From Terana coerulea (lineage: Eukaryota > Basidiomycota > Agaricomycetes > Polyporales > Phanerochaetaceae): a DNA stretch of 64,000 bases. Below, one piece after another: positions 35,394-47,713 of the stretch. The notes under the pieces are model-generated. The model did not search any database, was not told where the DNA came from, and worked only from the letters and a program-made list of their open reading frames with translations. Numbering within the stretch: position 1 is the first letter of the stretch; the number at the start of each line of letters is the position of its first letter. The DNA lies in assembly GCA_024811115.1 (NCBI GenBank), contig JAKOGH010000005.1, positions 62,001 through 126,000 on the forward strand. Direction: 5' to 3'. A program made the translations under genes and the position numbers.

Positions 35394-37774
35394 TCATGAG
35401 ATGCGCAGCGACGCCTCCAGGGAGTCCATGCCGCCGTCTGACACCATGGTGTCGTCGTCGCTAAGCACGCTCATCGCGCCGAAGCTGCGACCGCTTCCGC
35501 GGTGCGCACCTCTGTGGTCTCCACGACCGTGACCGTACCCGCGACCACCATGACCGCCGTCGTACACAGTCGTGTACGCATCGGTCGGCACAGTGAGGGC
35601 TCCAACCTGCGAAGACAATCATGAGCAACATGTCCTTACCTGCCTCAAGCAAAGGCACAACCGACGAGTCACGTACGGTGACGTCATGCGACGCCCGAGA
35701 CCAGAAGAACATGCCGCAAGCGAGTTCGGTCACTGTCGAATACCGAACAGAATGCGAAGGCAGCGTAAAGTCAAGAACGACACTCACCTTGTCTGCAACA
35801 TGACCATCGGCGTCGCCGTATGACGGCCCACTCTCCCGCGCGTGCTGCCTGTCACGCTCGCGTCGCGCCAGCGCTTTGTCCTTGGAATGCTGACCAGCCT
35901 CTCGTGCACGCTCGCGCTCCACGGCGGTGTCGCGGGTGCCGAGCACATGTGGGCGAGCGGGCGTCAGGAGCCCTGTATTGGGCGGGAACGAGAACGACGA
36001 GTATGACGGCGACTCGGGCACCTTGGTCTTTGATGAGCGGCCACGATCCTTGGGCTTGCGATGCGAGCGATCCTTGCCTTTACCGGATCGCGGCGGCGAC
36101 GCCGTGCCCGACTGCGAGGACGACGACGAATACGACTTCGTGCCAGAGGTCCTGCGCCCGTGCTTGCGTTCCCGCTCCTTCTCTCGGTCGCTGTCCCGAT
36201 CCTTTTCCCTCCCGCGGTGCTTCTCCTTCCTCTTCGCCTCCGCGATCTCATCCACTTCCTCTGCCTCTTGCTCCTCCATTAATGCCCTCATTTTCTCCTT
36301 CGCCCGACCGACCCGCTCCGCCAACTCCCGCTCTTGCACCTTCACCGCCAGCTCTGCTTGCGCGATAGCCTCCAGCGTCGCTGCATCCGGTGGTGTTTGA
36401 ATCGCTTGCTTCTGGGCTCCAGTAGACTGACTACGTCCAAGAGGGCTATCATCGGCCGGGTCCGCAGGCACATACTGAGGCAACAGTCCAGATTCGGCCA
36501 GCCACGCGCGAGGTGAGGTGTCGCACAACTCCGTGATACTCAGCTGTGAGACCGACTCCTTTCCTTTGCCGTTGCGCTGAAGTGGTTTGGCAGAGGGTCG
36601 ATTGAGCTGAGGAGACAGCGATTGGCTCGGCGGCGATGCGCGGGAAGACGGCGTTGAATCCGACTCTGACGATAGGCTCGGCGGGGATGGGTCAGAGCAC
36701 ATCGGCGTGAGCGCTGAAGGTGTCGCCGTGCCAGTGTTGGATATGGCGGGTGAGGCGGGAGGGACTGCTCGCAGGCCGTCGGAGGCAGACGGCTCATGCG
36801 AGCTTGTCCGACTTCGGGGTGGTGTGCGCGGGAACGGATATCCGTCTTCAGGTGGCCCGTGCAGGTTCATATTGCGGAGACGCTGATGAAAGGACAGCTG
36901 GCCTTTGGAGCTTTGCGACGAGGACGAGGAGCGCGAGGTGGTGCTTGACGAAGACGAATGCCGATGCGAAAAGAGACTGGGCTGGGCGCTGCTGCTGGAG
37001 TTGAAGGAGCTGCTGTGAGAGGTCGACACCGAGCGGCTGTTGTCAGATCGCGTCTCGTTGTTGACAGGCCGTTGAGGGACAGAAGGCCTTGCGGGACTCG
37101 GCGCGAGCTCGCTGGGGGAGTACTTGGGCAGGCCGTACGCGAGGTTGCGTTGGTACTCCCACATCGGCGCCGAGGTCATCGACGGGTTCATGAACACGAT
37201 CGGGGGGGAAACGCGGCGGGTCCACGGGCGTGGGGACAGGGGACGGTGCCGGGGTGGGCAAGCCGCCAAGGGTGGCGGGCTGCTGAAGAGGGGTCTGGGA
37301 GAGGGGCACGAAGCCCGCGGCACGCATGTTCTGGGACACGATGCATCGCGCGTCGAGAGCGCCGAGAGAGTGTCGAGCGAGCTGGACAGATGACAAGGCA
37401 GCAACGGACTTGTGCTTCGAGTGCTTGCGGTGCTTCAGAGGGGAGTCTGGCTGGGAAAGTGTCGGGCTGGGCGTGAGGTCTGGGGCAGGGAGGAGCGGCG
37501 AGATGTCGGTCACCGCTCGTGGGACGTTGTGCAGCGAGCGGAGGGTGCGTGAAGAGGTAAAGACGAAGGCGGTGCCCTGCCTGGGTGCACTGTTCGTGGA
37601 GGTATTCGTCGTGGTCGTGGAGACGAGGGGTTTGCAGTCATGAAGGTCGAGCTTCCCAAGAGCCGGCGATTTTCTGTTGATGCGTCGACGGTCATCTGTG
37701 GAGCCATCGGGTGTCAAGGATGATGTTGTCGTCGACTTGAGACCACTGGTAGATGGGTGGAGGGCGTTAGACAT
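35394..37774 (-). CDS. Large Ser/Pro/Arg-rich protein, uncharacterised
   Basis: It starts MSNALHPSTSGLKSTTTSS at 37774. It is mostly disordered: long Ser runs (SSSSSTTSRSSSSSQSSK), Pro-rich stretches, a basic RE/KD-rich middle (KEKHRGREKDRDSDREKERE) and a Gly/Arg/His end. One region may fold into a coiled coil: TLEAIAQAELAVKVQERELAERVGRAKEKMRALMEE. The short word FMNPSMTSAPMWEYQRNLAYGLP looks conserved. A single intron near 35610-35785 joins HVADK to VGALTVP. The frame breaks in the G7 run at 37202-37208; with six Gs the sequence reads RFPPIVFMNPSM without interruption. I know no function. RE/RD-rich segments occur in splicing factors, which is only a hint. Confidence 0.7.
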
Positions 37775-38297
37775 TAGAAACAAGAGTCATGGTAAGAGGC
37801 AAGAGACACAGGCGTTAGCGAGAAAGGCCGAAGACGTTCAGGGCCGCCAAAAGGCAGGAGCGAATCTGGGAGCGGCAGGAAAGCGCAGTGTGTTACCTTA
37901 TGCGGAAAGGAATGCCGAAGTACGGCACTGAACTTTGGGACGAAAGTGTTGGGCCTGGCGAAGCGGATCCAGTCCACATTTGGGTCTGATTGATGCTCGA
38001 TCCGTCACTGACTCCTTTCAAGATAAACGTTGGTCGGTTATCTTATCTATGATTATCTTATCTATTAGAAGACAGTAGAGTGAATACTTACCCTTGGCTC
38101 TATTATCATCGCCAGCTGACTATTAGATGCTCCCTCGTCTATCGCCCTCCATCGCAAAATGGATTGTTGCGTTCCCAGCAGGCTTATCAGCTGGCCGCCG
38201 CAGCCATATATTGCCAGGGTCTTTTCAAGCGACGAGCTACAGCTCACCCTCACCCTTGCGTTGCCTACATTCCAACACCCTTGAACGAGCATCGACG
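37775..38297. promoter_or_regulatory. Divergent promoter region, Ser-rich gene / aldehyde dehydrogenase
   Basis: About 520 bp. An AT-rich stretch at 38035-38065 contains TATCTTATCTATGATTATC repeats with GATA-type words (AGATAA on the minus strand). In fungi these can be bound by GATA factors. No gene is supported. Confidence 0.4.
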
Positions 38298-41200
38298 ATG
38301 GCTACTATAGCGACCGTAAAGGTACCGGCGACGGGCAAAAGAAATCAAAGTCCCGACGGGTCTATTCATAAACAACCAGTTTGTGCCTTCTGTGGACTCG
38401 AAAGAGACTATCGAGTACGTACGTCGAGCAGAAGTAGCAAGGTGCTTTCACTGGAGCACATCGTCCTACCAAACGTAGATGCTTCAATCCTGCAACGGAG
38501 CAACCGCTGGCCACCATTGTAGCAGGTGAGATCCATTGCCTAAGTGTTCTACTCCTCTGTCAGATCGTATAGCAATCACATACGGGACCGAGACCTCTTC
38601 ACTTCATGGCTTCGCGTTCCTTTCCACGCTCATCCAGAGTGAATACATGTTTCTGACGGCATCTTTGTGGGTTATCTTTAGGTTCCGCAAAGGACATTGA
38701 CGTCGCTGTCGCGGCTGCGCGAGAGGCATTTGAGACGACCTGGGGAAAGAACTCGTCTCCGGTCGATCGGGGCAAGCTCCTCAACAAGCTTGCCGACTTG
38801 ATGGAGCGCGACCAGCAAGAGCTGGCGGAACTCGAGTCTCTGAACAACGGGAAGCCGGTCAGGATTGCGAGGTGTGTGCAAGGGAGGTGGCGTACTTGCA
38901 AACCGGAAGCACTGAAGTTCGGCTTGACTAGGGACTTTGACATCGGTGACAGCATCGGCTGTCTCCGCTACTATGCGGGTTGGGCAGACAAGATCGTTGG
39001 ACAGGTAATGACATTGCCTCTTGACTCTATCTACAAGGGTTCTCTAGGACGTGTAGCACTCACTTCTCATGCACAGACGATCGAAATCGACAACAAGACC
39101 AAGTTCGCGTTCACGAAACACGAGCCCATTGGCGTCTGTGGTCAAATGTGCGTGCGCGTTGATCGTTATCCAACATGTCCGCTATTCTCTCTGGCGTGCA
39201 TGCTTCGGGCGTGTGCCTGACCGACCTTAGCCGTGATTTACCATCCAAAAACCTTGTCGCTCTATATTTTCCGCGTGCTGAAACACGGCCACGACTATCC
39301 TCCGCACAAGACGTTCATTACACATTATCCTTGCTGTTTTATCATGCCTGGGTTCGGGCGATATGCGACCGAGCATGTCCGTGATTTATCATTCAAAAGT
39401 CTTCTCTGCCACACTTTTTTCTTACTGAAACATGTCTGTCACCATTCTGCCCGCAAGATGCTGACCAACGTTTCGTATGGACAGCATACCCTGGAACTAC
39501 CCCATCAATATGTGGTACGTACACAAACGCCCGTACATTGCCGGACACCACGCTAAATGCTCTCCAGGGCCTGGAAAGTCGCGCCTGCGCTCGCCGTCGG
39601 CTGTACAATCGTCATGAAACCGAGCGAATTTACACCGCTCACCGCTCTCGTAAGTCTACATCTCGATCATCTCCGTTTGACCTGGACATGGTCGCTGTTT
39701 GTGGCGTGGCGGAGTACGCCGGCAATATACTCAGGCCAGGTGGGCGGCAGGCGCTCCAGCGGTCGGTCGCGGTCGGTCGCGGTCGGTCCCTGGACGCAGC
39801 ACAGCGATGATATTTGATGTACGCTGCTTTGCTAATGGCTTGGCCCTGCGTCTACCGATCGACCGCTCGCCGCCCATCCCCGACGTGCGACGAGTTTGCG
39901 GAGTACCTGGCGCGTGAGCAACGCTCGGCAGTTCGGGCTGGCCGTGCAGAGGAATGCATGTTGCGTACACGGCTGTGCCGGGGGCCCGACGGACACCACG
40001 CTCAGGAATGTGAGCCAGGGTCAACTGGGACGGCGTGCACTCGGATGCCGCCTATGCGCCGGGTTACTGATGCGTAGCGGGAAGTGTTTTGAGGCCGGCG
40101 TCCTGGAATTTCTCTGCAGTGCTCCGTGCCCGGCGCCACCCCGTCTACGTGTCCAGTCAGCTTCTCAGCCGCGCCCTGCGTCACCTGAAGTCAACCATTA
40201 CTCACCTGCCGCACACAGAAACTGTCCGAACTCGTTGTTGAGGCTGGGTGAGCGCTACATCCGTGATCCCTCCAGCCAGCTCGCTCACCGTCACTCGTGC
40301 ATGCAGATTCCCACCGGGCGTCGTGAACACGGTGCCCTCGCTGGGCTCTGTCGGCGGCGCGGCGCTCGCGGCACACAAGGGCGTCGACAAGGTTGCGTTC
40401 ACCGGCAGCACCGTCACCGGCCGCAAGATCATGACCGCTGCCGCTGAGAGTAATCTGAAGAAAGTCTCGCTTGAGCTCGGCGGCAAGTCCCCGCAGCTGA
40501 TCTTCGAGAGCGCAGACCTCGACCAAGGTGCGTTCTCCGTCGCTTCTGCTGACGGGGATGTACTGACCGGCGCGGGCATACGCATGCAGCGGCAAACTGG
40601 GTCGCGCTGGGCATCCTGTACAACACGGGCCAGGACTGCACGGCGGGCTCGCGCGTGTACGTCCAGGACAGCGTGCACGACAAGTTCATCGACATCCTCG
40701 TCGGCAAGGCGAAGCAGCACTCCATCGGCGACGGTTTCGACGAGAAGTCCGCGGGCGGTCCTGTGGTGAGTCTCCCTCCTCCTGTGAACGGTACCAAACC
40801 TCTTCCGCGATTCCCTGCGCTCCTCCTTTCCATCTGCTCCCACCCTACTGCGAAGATCCGGTCATACGCAGCGCAGCCCAGTCTAACTGTGCTTTGACTG
40901 ACTGCTGCTGGGATGGCGCCGAACTGAAATGCAGAACAGAGGGTGACAGGGGCGTACAAGGTTCGGTGCTAAGGCGCACTGCTCCTTGGATGCCATCCTG
41001 GTCCGTCGACGTCTTTCATGATGGCTTTCTTGGTCTTGTGCATTCAACCGACGCGGGCGGTGGCGCTTATTGGCCAGTCCTTGGATATCGGCCTCCCACG
41101 TTGGGGCGCGAGTGATCCTCGCGGCGTTCGGAGCCACGCGGATCCCTTTTACGTTCGCAGCGCGCTGCCTGATGTCGAGCGCTGGCGTGGGCTTCCTACG

Positions 41201-42515
41201 ATGCGACGCCAAACCTTGCGGTGACGGCGGTGCGCTGCGCTTAGCTCCGTGCCCCCGTCGGCCTGCGCGTTGGCTGGATCGGGTGCGGTGGGAGCGCGCC
41301 CTACGCCGTGCGAGGCGGCCTGGGGTCATCTGCTGTCAGTCGCTTGAGCTAGCGTCGGCGACAATTACATACCCTTTTTGTTCTGAAATCCTTTGCCATC
41401 TTCGCCTGTGTGCGCGTATCTGACCCATTTTCTGCGCACCCATGTGTAGGTATCCAAGGTGCAATACGACAAGGTTTGGTCCTACATCGACGCGGGCAAG
41501 ACGCAGGGTGCCAAGTGTGTGCTTGGTGGCGAGAAACGCACGGGCAAGGGGTACTACGTCGACCCTACGAGTGAGTTTCAGCTTGGCGTATTATGAACCG
41601 TTGACTCACCGACCCTGCACCCCATTCTTGACTAGTCTTCACTAACATTACTCCGGAGATGAAAATTGTGAGGCCCAAAATGTCACGTCGCAGTAAGATG
41701 TTGCTGATATGCATATTGTTTTACCTCAGGTGCAAGACGAAATCTTCGGGCCCGTCCTTTCCGTGGGCAAGTTCAGCACCGAGGCGGAGGCGATCAAGCT
41801 GGCGAACAACACGACATACGGCCTCGGTGCAGGCCTGCACTCGAGTACGTCCATGCTCCGATGCCGCACCCATGCCGTTTCCCAAGGGCTTGTGGCGCCC
41901 ATCCATCAGAATCAGGGTTAAGCTGACGATTATGCAGATGATGCCAATCAGTGTATGCGAGTCTCCTCTGCGCTCGAGGCAGGCACCGTGAGTGGTTCTC
42001 CTCCGAGTCCCCCGCCTTCGCGTTCAGACGAACAGTTTCGTGGGGCACGGGGCGCGCGGCGCGCTGCCGCATTGTCTGTCGCATGGCATGATGGCAGCGC
42101 GCCCGCGTCCCACGCTGCGGCCGCCCAGCCGCGTTCGCCATTGAGTATTGAGCGTGCCGTGCGCTGACTCTCGACGCGTTGCCCCTGCACAGGTCTGGGT
42201 GAACCAGTACAACCTGCTCTACAACAACGTGCCGTTCGGCGGGAAGAAGCAGAGTGGCATCGGTGAGTTGCTTGCTGCCCGGCCCTGATCCTGGGCCCCG
42301 TCTGGGGTCGATCTCCCTTCGCGAGGTCCGATGAAGCGGCATTTGCGCTTGCCGCGGAGATTGGGTGTCTTAGATGGTTGCTCCAGAGCTGCTCGGCTGA
42401 CGCAGATCCGCCACGCATTGCAGGTCGCGAGCTGGGGAGCTATGCGCTCGAGGAGTACACGTCCGTCAAGGCGGTCCAATGGAACTATGGAGAGAAGCTC
42501 GACTGGCCGCTGTAA
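38298..42515 (+). CDS. NAD(P)+-dependent aldehyde dehydrogenase, with long introns
   Basis: Oxidises aldehydes to acids. About sixteen exons were traced; the first is 38298-38414 and the last 42424-42515. The order is [136 protein letters not shown], the catalytic Glu in [12 protein letters not shown], the catalytic Cys in [49 protein letters not shown] and [16 protein letters not shown]. It ends EKLDWPL. Introns at 39148-39484, 39650-40218 and 40766-41449 are 337, 569 and 684 nt, far above the local norm. The N-terminus is in frame only if GGG at 38333-38335 is GG. Confidence 0.92.
39230..39460 (+). repeat. Diverged tandem duplication inside an ALDH intron
   Basis: The 9-mer CGTGATTTA starts at 39232 and again at 39380. 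The following ~80 bp align with many substitutions: CATCCAAAA against CATTCAAAA, GCTGAAACA against ACTGAAACA, and CGCACAAGACG against CCCGCAAGATG. The offset is about 148 bp. The duplication explains roughly half of this 337-nt intron. Confidence 0.7.
39761..39790. repeat. 10-bp tandem repeat in an ALDH intron
   Basis: GGTCGGTCGC occurs twice exactly at 39761-39780, followed by a third copy with one mismatch (GGTCGGTCCC). It lies within the 569-nt intron. Confidence 0.85.
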
Positions 42516-45308
42516 CTCAACTATGGCAAGTCCGCAGTCAGTGGATTCTCCCCGGCCAGGCCGACGCATCAAGTCAGAGAGATTTGGGCATCCATTGTTG
42601 TATCATCTACGAGAAGTTTACTTTGCGATTTGTCCATGTACTTGTATTAGGTTTCAGCAAGGTTCAATGACCGTCAATCATCGTCGTCTATCTGTGTGCG
42701 CTGACATTTACACCAATCGTAGTCTGACTAAGGTATGAGTTACGTTAGTGAACATGTTGAACACCGATACTATTGTCGAGATGACTCGCCACCCAACCGC
42801 CAGCTACAACTTTCAGCAGGCTCCGGTTTGAGAGGCGACATCGCTTCGGAGGTCCTATTCGTGCCAGCAACATGCCCGTCAGCTTCGTCCGCGATAGGTG
42901 GAATGCACGGCCGGGGCGGCATTCCGCCCACCAGACCAGTAATATGATCGGCATGACAGTAACCTGCATCTAACGTCCTCGACGCGCCAATAGCCGCTTG
43001 CCCGCGCGCTGCGCTGAGGACCGGAGGCATCTCGTCCAGGATCATGCTTCGTCCAGCGACTGAGGTGCACAGAAACAAAAGAATAGCTACCAGGTTTGAG
43101 GGTCCGCTGCCGCGTCTGGCGACCGTGCAGCAGTAGCGTCCTTTGGCGCGTTTGGGTGATCCTGGCAGCAGCCTCTATCTGCCCAAGGCTCCACTTGCGT
43201 ACCGTAAGCAAAGACGACTACACGGCGCCCAGGTGGTGGCCAGGCCATTGGGGTGGTACAGTGAAGATCAACGCGCCACGGCACAGCCCCCTTCATGCGA
43301 TGCGTAGATCCCGCCGGCGGGTCGCATGGCCCACCGCTTCTCGCAAGTCCCGTAGCGTTGTCATCCACTGTGTGGTTCCGCAGCTAATGGCCTCTGCGTC
43401 AGCGGGGAGTTTAGCCAGGTGCTTTGGCAACGCACTGGCCCAAGAAGGTCCGTTCGACGTCGGCTGAAACGCAGACGGCATATTCCGCACCAGAGAAGAC
43501 TTGTCCTCGACGCGGGGCTCGGCAGGGAGCGAAAAATCCGATTTTCCACCCGCCTCACGCCGTTCGCAGGACCGTGCGGTCGGAGTCAATGAGGCGTGAA
43601 GTTGAGGCGGCCTGTCGACCTGCTCGCCGAGGGCAGAGACATTCAGTCTCATGCCTGTGTCGCGAGCACCTCACCGTCCTGTTCAGGATAATTCCCGACA
43701 GAACATACGCCGTTAAGGAAGGATACTCCGACAATGCAGCATTGAATGACACTCGCCAGACGGAGTGGATCCACTGCTGGAGTCCACCGCCGATGTTGGT
43801 GCGATCTTTCCGGCAAGCTACTTAAGATAACGTCTGTCGGCGGGAGAGACGACAGTCCCGCCATCTGCGCGTAAAAGCTGTGAGTGCGGAGCCCCGTCTT
43901 TTTTTTAGAGAACAAAGAGCCACTTACTGGGACGTTGCATCTAGACGTCACGGCGCAGGGTCGTTCGGCAGCTATCGAATTCGCTCGGCGCGCCCTATGA
44001 CCCAGGAGTAGGTACGTAAATCATCAGCGACACACTCCTCGACGCCCTTGGTAGTACACTCACGTGATCGTCGCGCTCACGTAGCGGTCCACTTGACGGG
44101 GCAATGACTGCGGGCGGTGCAGCGTGCTTCGCCGTGCAGTTTTCAGAAAGGCGCATCCGCGAATCACCACTATTTTTTCTGTTTGTGAATAATGTCTATT
44201 ATCTGAGAAAAGGTAAGCAGTGACTGGGCGGGAAAGAAGCACGGGAAGCTGCCAGCTGTTGCGCATGCACGCACGAGGTCTTGATAGGCTGACAGACTCT
44301 TGGGGCTTCGTGAAGCGCAAGGCAGCAAATAGACATCGACGGACCCCGGCAGAATCGCCTCTGCAGGAAATAATTCTCGGTCGTGCGAACGCCTGCTCCA
44401 GCGGACGAAAACTTCCCATCCCTGCCAGCCACGCAGCTGGGTCGCCGCCCTTCGTCAGCGCGGGCCTCAATTGAGCACGCCAGAAGATTTTTACCTACAA
44501 TTTGCTGGAATATTCTTCTCGTCTTCTGATGCCTCCGACAATGCACCCCCATGTTCAACCAACAAAGCCTAACTTGCCCTTCGCGAAGTCCGACGTTCCT
44601 CCGCCACACTGCCGTCCCAGAAAGGCAACTTTTGTTGGAACGCGTACTCACGCCTCTTCAGAGTCCGGGTGGGAGACGAGCGTCGACTCGCTGTGACCCT
44701 GTCCTGGCGCTGCGCAAGGAGGAGTGAGTAGAACGCTGAAATGCGCGAACAGACGCTGCTGCCGTGCTTCGTGACCGCGGAATCAGCAACATCTGACGCA
44801 CAATGTCTCGCCACGAGCTCGTCCTGGCCTGGATGAGTCACAGGGAAAGAACGTCCGAAACGGAGCACGTTAGCTGTTCGGCCTCGTCGATGCAGCCTGA
44901 AGGATGCAAGCAGAGCTGCTCACCTGCTCGGACGCACAGACACCGATCACTCCACCACGTACGAGTCATGAGGCACGCTGAGAAAGCCTGGACCTCCATC
45001 TTCTCGGAGCCATTGTGCAAGGCCATGTAGACCGACGGACAGGGCGCGGAACGACGCTTGCAGCACAAAGCCAATTGGACATGGCGGGCGGGTCGTGAGA
45101 ATTACGCGTGCGATACGCTAATTAATTATGGGAGATACGATGCTTAACGATGGCATATGGGACCAGCAGGGCTACAAACAATGGTACATTAAAGACATGC
45201 ACACCGAAGCTAGAACGGGAGACGCGAACCAGGGCCTGAGAGGATAAATAACTATGATACATCCTGTGAAGTGGAACGAGAAGGGTGGAAGTAATCGGAA
45301 CCATGGTC
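42516..45308. other. 2.8 kb without a recognisable gene
   Basis: It lies between the aldehyde dehydrogenase stop and the 3' end of the Zn2Cys6 gene. Frames of 60-150 codons occur on both strands but none has a domain, clear introns or a matching partner exon. I saw no terminal repeats or transposase motif. It may be a decayed mobile element or ordinary spacer. Confidence 0.45.
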
Positions 45309-46454
45309 CTAGGAGTACGGAGCGCCATACTGATGCATATTATAGGTTGGGTCCTTTACAAATGGCGTCAACGCTGGGCTTAGTGAGGAGAAAACCCTAC
45401 TTACAGATGTCCATGCCTGATTCGTAAAGTCCGAAACTGGGCCCGTCGCAGCGGCGCTATACGGGCGGTTCCCACCCTGGGGATACTGTGCAGCGTACGC
45501 TCTAAAGCGAGGGAACATGAGCAGACTTCTCCACAACCGACAGACGATACTCACGACCTCTGGGAAGGCGGATGCGTCTGGAGGGTCGCTCTTCCATGGC
45601 CTCCGCCGTACCCGTAAGATAGCGAGGGGTCAGCTGCCCCCGTGTGCACGTCCGGAGCAGCATATGCACTGGGAAACGCGCCGACCGAGTACCCTGGGTG
45701 TGAAGGGATCGTCGGCTGCACTGGAGCGGCCTGACCGTAGGTCTGGTAGCTGTAGGACGCTTGAGGGTACTCTTCCCCGCCGTAGGCCGTGCGTGCGGTT
45801 CGCAGGTGGGCCGGGGGCCCGCTGAAGTACTGCTGGGGGACGTGCATGCTGGACGGGGATAGGTCGTACGGCGGATGCTGCCACTGGTCGCGCTCGCCGA
45901 ACGCGACCGGGGCCTCCGGAAAGTAGTCTTGGTAAGCGTGGTCGGGGTGCTGCCACTGCGGAGAAGGCTGGCCGGGCAGGTACGGCGACATCGACTCGCG
46001 CATGAAGTTGCCCGCGGGAGCGCTCGGAGGTGTCGGCGGCTGGCTCGAGGACGCCTTCTGCTGACTGCATGGGATGTACTCGCACTTCACGCCCCGCTTC
46101 TCACAGCGCTCGCACTGCGGCGAGCCTCCAGAACACTGCGGCGACCGCGTCCGTCAGTGACTCGGTGATGCGCCGTACCCTGGGACGCTCACCTTTACTT
46201 GCCGCCTGCGACATTCCGTGCAAGCTATCGGCGTCCTTTTGCTACGGACAACAGGGTTGAGCAGCTGTTTGCCCTCGCCTTTTTCTGAGCCTTTTGAAGC
46301 TGAGGAACACCGCCGTGGAAGATGAGGACAAGCCATGTAAGGCGAAGCCGAATCATTACTCACTGGCGCTGGACGAGCCACTCGGGGCGGGGGAGCCCCG
46401 TGGCGGGCTGGGCGAGGCGCGCGCCTGGTCACGGCCACGGACTGCAGGGCTCAT
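45309..46454 (-). CDS. Zn(II)2Cys6 transcription factor
   Basis: Fungal-specific DNA-binding regulator. It starts MSPAVRGRDQARASPSPPRG. A second exon brings KRTPIACTECRRRQVK, and the next continues CSGGSPQCERCEKRGVKCEY. The spacing of the six Cys fits the binuclear zinc cluster CX2CX6CX6CX2CX5C, split by an intron after RQVK. The rest is rich in Pro, Gln, Ser and Tyr (SYSYQTYGQAAPVQPT) and likely unstructured; no fungal_trans domain is visible. It ends QYGAPYS. The final stretch after AWTS may contain a further 51-nt intron that keeps the frame either way. Targets cannot be inferred. Confidence 0.85.
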
Positions 46455-46528
46455 GCTGATGAACTGGAGGGAAAGCTTCAGAAAATGAAGTCAGGGATCG
46501 GTGGACTTGGGCGGGCGGAGGAAGGGGC

Positions 46529-46536
46529 CTTTATAG
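46529..46536 (-). promoter_or_regulatory. TATA box of the Zn2Cys6 gene
   Basis: CTATAAAG on the minus strand, about 75 bp upstream of the ATG at 46454. Position and sequence fit a fungal TATA element. Confidence 0.5.
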
Positions 46537-47713
46537 CACCAGGAACCTACTTTGAATACCGATTTGAGAGCGTCTAAGCGAGCTCAGATTCGGAAGCGTG
46601 GGTATTCTGCAGAATACCTAAACAGTGCCGCGTAGCTGGGAATCCATACTGCTGGCAGAGGGGGCATCAAAACGAGTTGCTGCTGATAGCGCCGCCGGGG
46701 AGAGACCTCATCGGGGGCTATGACTGGGAGAAGCGCCAGACCTGCCAGACCTGCCTGGCCTACCCATGTAAGGGTTCGGTACCTGGGTCAACTGCTGCGA
46801 GTTCTGAAGGAAGAAAAACGGGTGAGATGTCCTGTTGTTGCCCAGTGAGAACTCTAGATGCGTTTGATCACAGACAATGAAACACTCTTTCTTGGTGATG
46901 ATCAGAATCGAAGTACCGCACATCCTCAGCCTCCCAATCGTCACCAGGAACGGATCGCCCTGGCTGTTGCGAGTGGCGATTACACGAGTGCGGGGCGGAG
47001 CACTGAACAGGATCAGAGCCCTCGAGTCGGCGAGCCAGTGCTCAGCCGCTCCTTGTTCTTCGGCATCGCCAAGTCAGGCGAACGACGCCGCGGCAACGTC
47101 GTGAGCCACAAGGCAACGGTGCGCAAGTCGAGCACACAGCCCGGCGACGGCCGCGAACCCACCTCCGAGCATGGGCCAGAGAGACCAACAGTAACCCACA
47201 GCACCAAGCTCAGACACCCAACCGTCCTGCGAGTGAGCCAATCGTTGGACGAGGTTGACGTTAGGGGCCGTAAGACACCAGGCTTCAGCCACGAGCATCG
47301 CAGATTTGCTCCTCGGAGCGGGGCCAAATGGGCTTGCAATGTGTGAGCCACGGCCGCGCACCGGTCCCTCTCTCGCCGGTCGAAGACGTCATCAAAGCGT
47401 GAATGCAATGCCACATTTCTGCGAGAGAAATCGGACATTGGGCGCGGAGAGGGAGGCCGAGGCAATCTTTCATGGTTACGCCGCTTCGCCGCCCAGCACA
47501 TACGGCTGCGCCCGCCTGAAACCGCGCCTGGCTACTGCGATGGAGGTGTTGAAGAGGATTGGTAATGACAAAAGGCCACTTATCCAATCGCGCCGAGCGA
47601 GGCGCTATACACGCAGACTCTGCTTGGTCAGGGGAAGCGCTTCTCAGATCATCAGAGTACACATGAATCCATTAGACGTACAACAGCAAAACATGTTCGA
47701 ATAGTCCATCGCT
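46537..47713. other. Intergenic, no recognisable gene
   Basis: About 1.2 kb lies between the Zn2Cys6 promoter and the proteasome alpha2 3' end. A 163-codon plus-strand frame at 46858-47346 has no domain. Its antisense frames are equally open, so I do not call it. Confidence 0.45.

Noticed and set aside
46858..47346. 163-codon plus-strand open frame
   Set aside because: Antisense frames of similar length cover the same DNA. There is no recognisable domain and no promoter or splice support.
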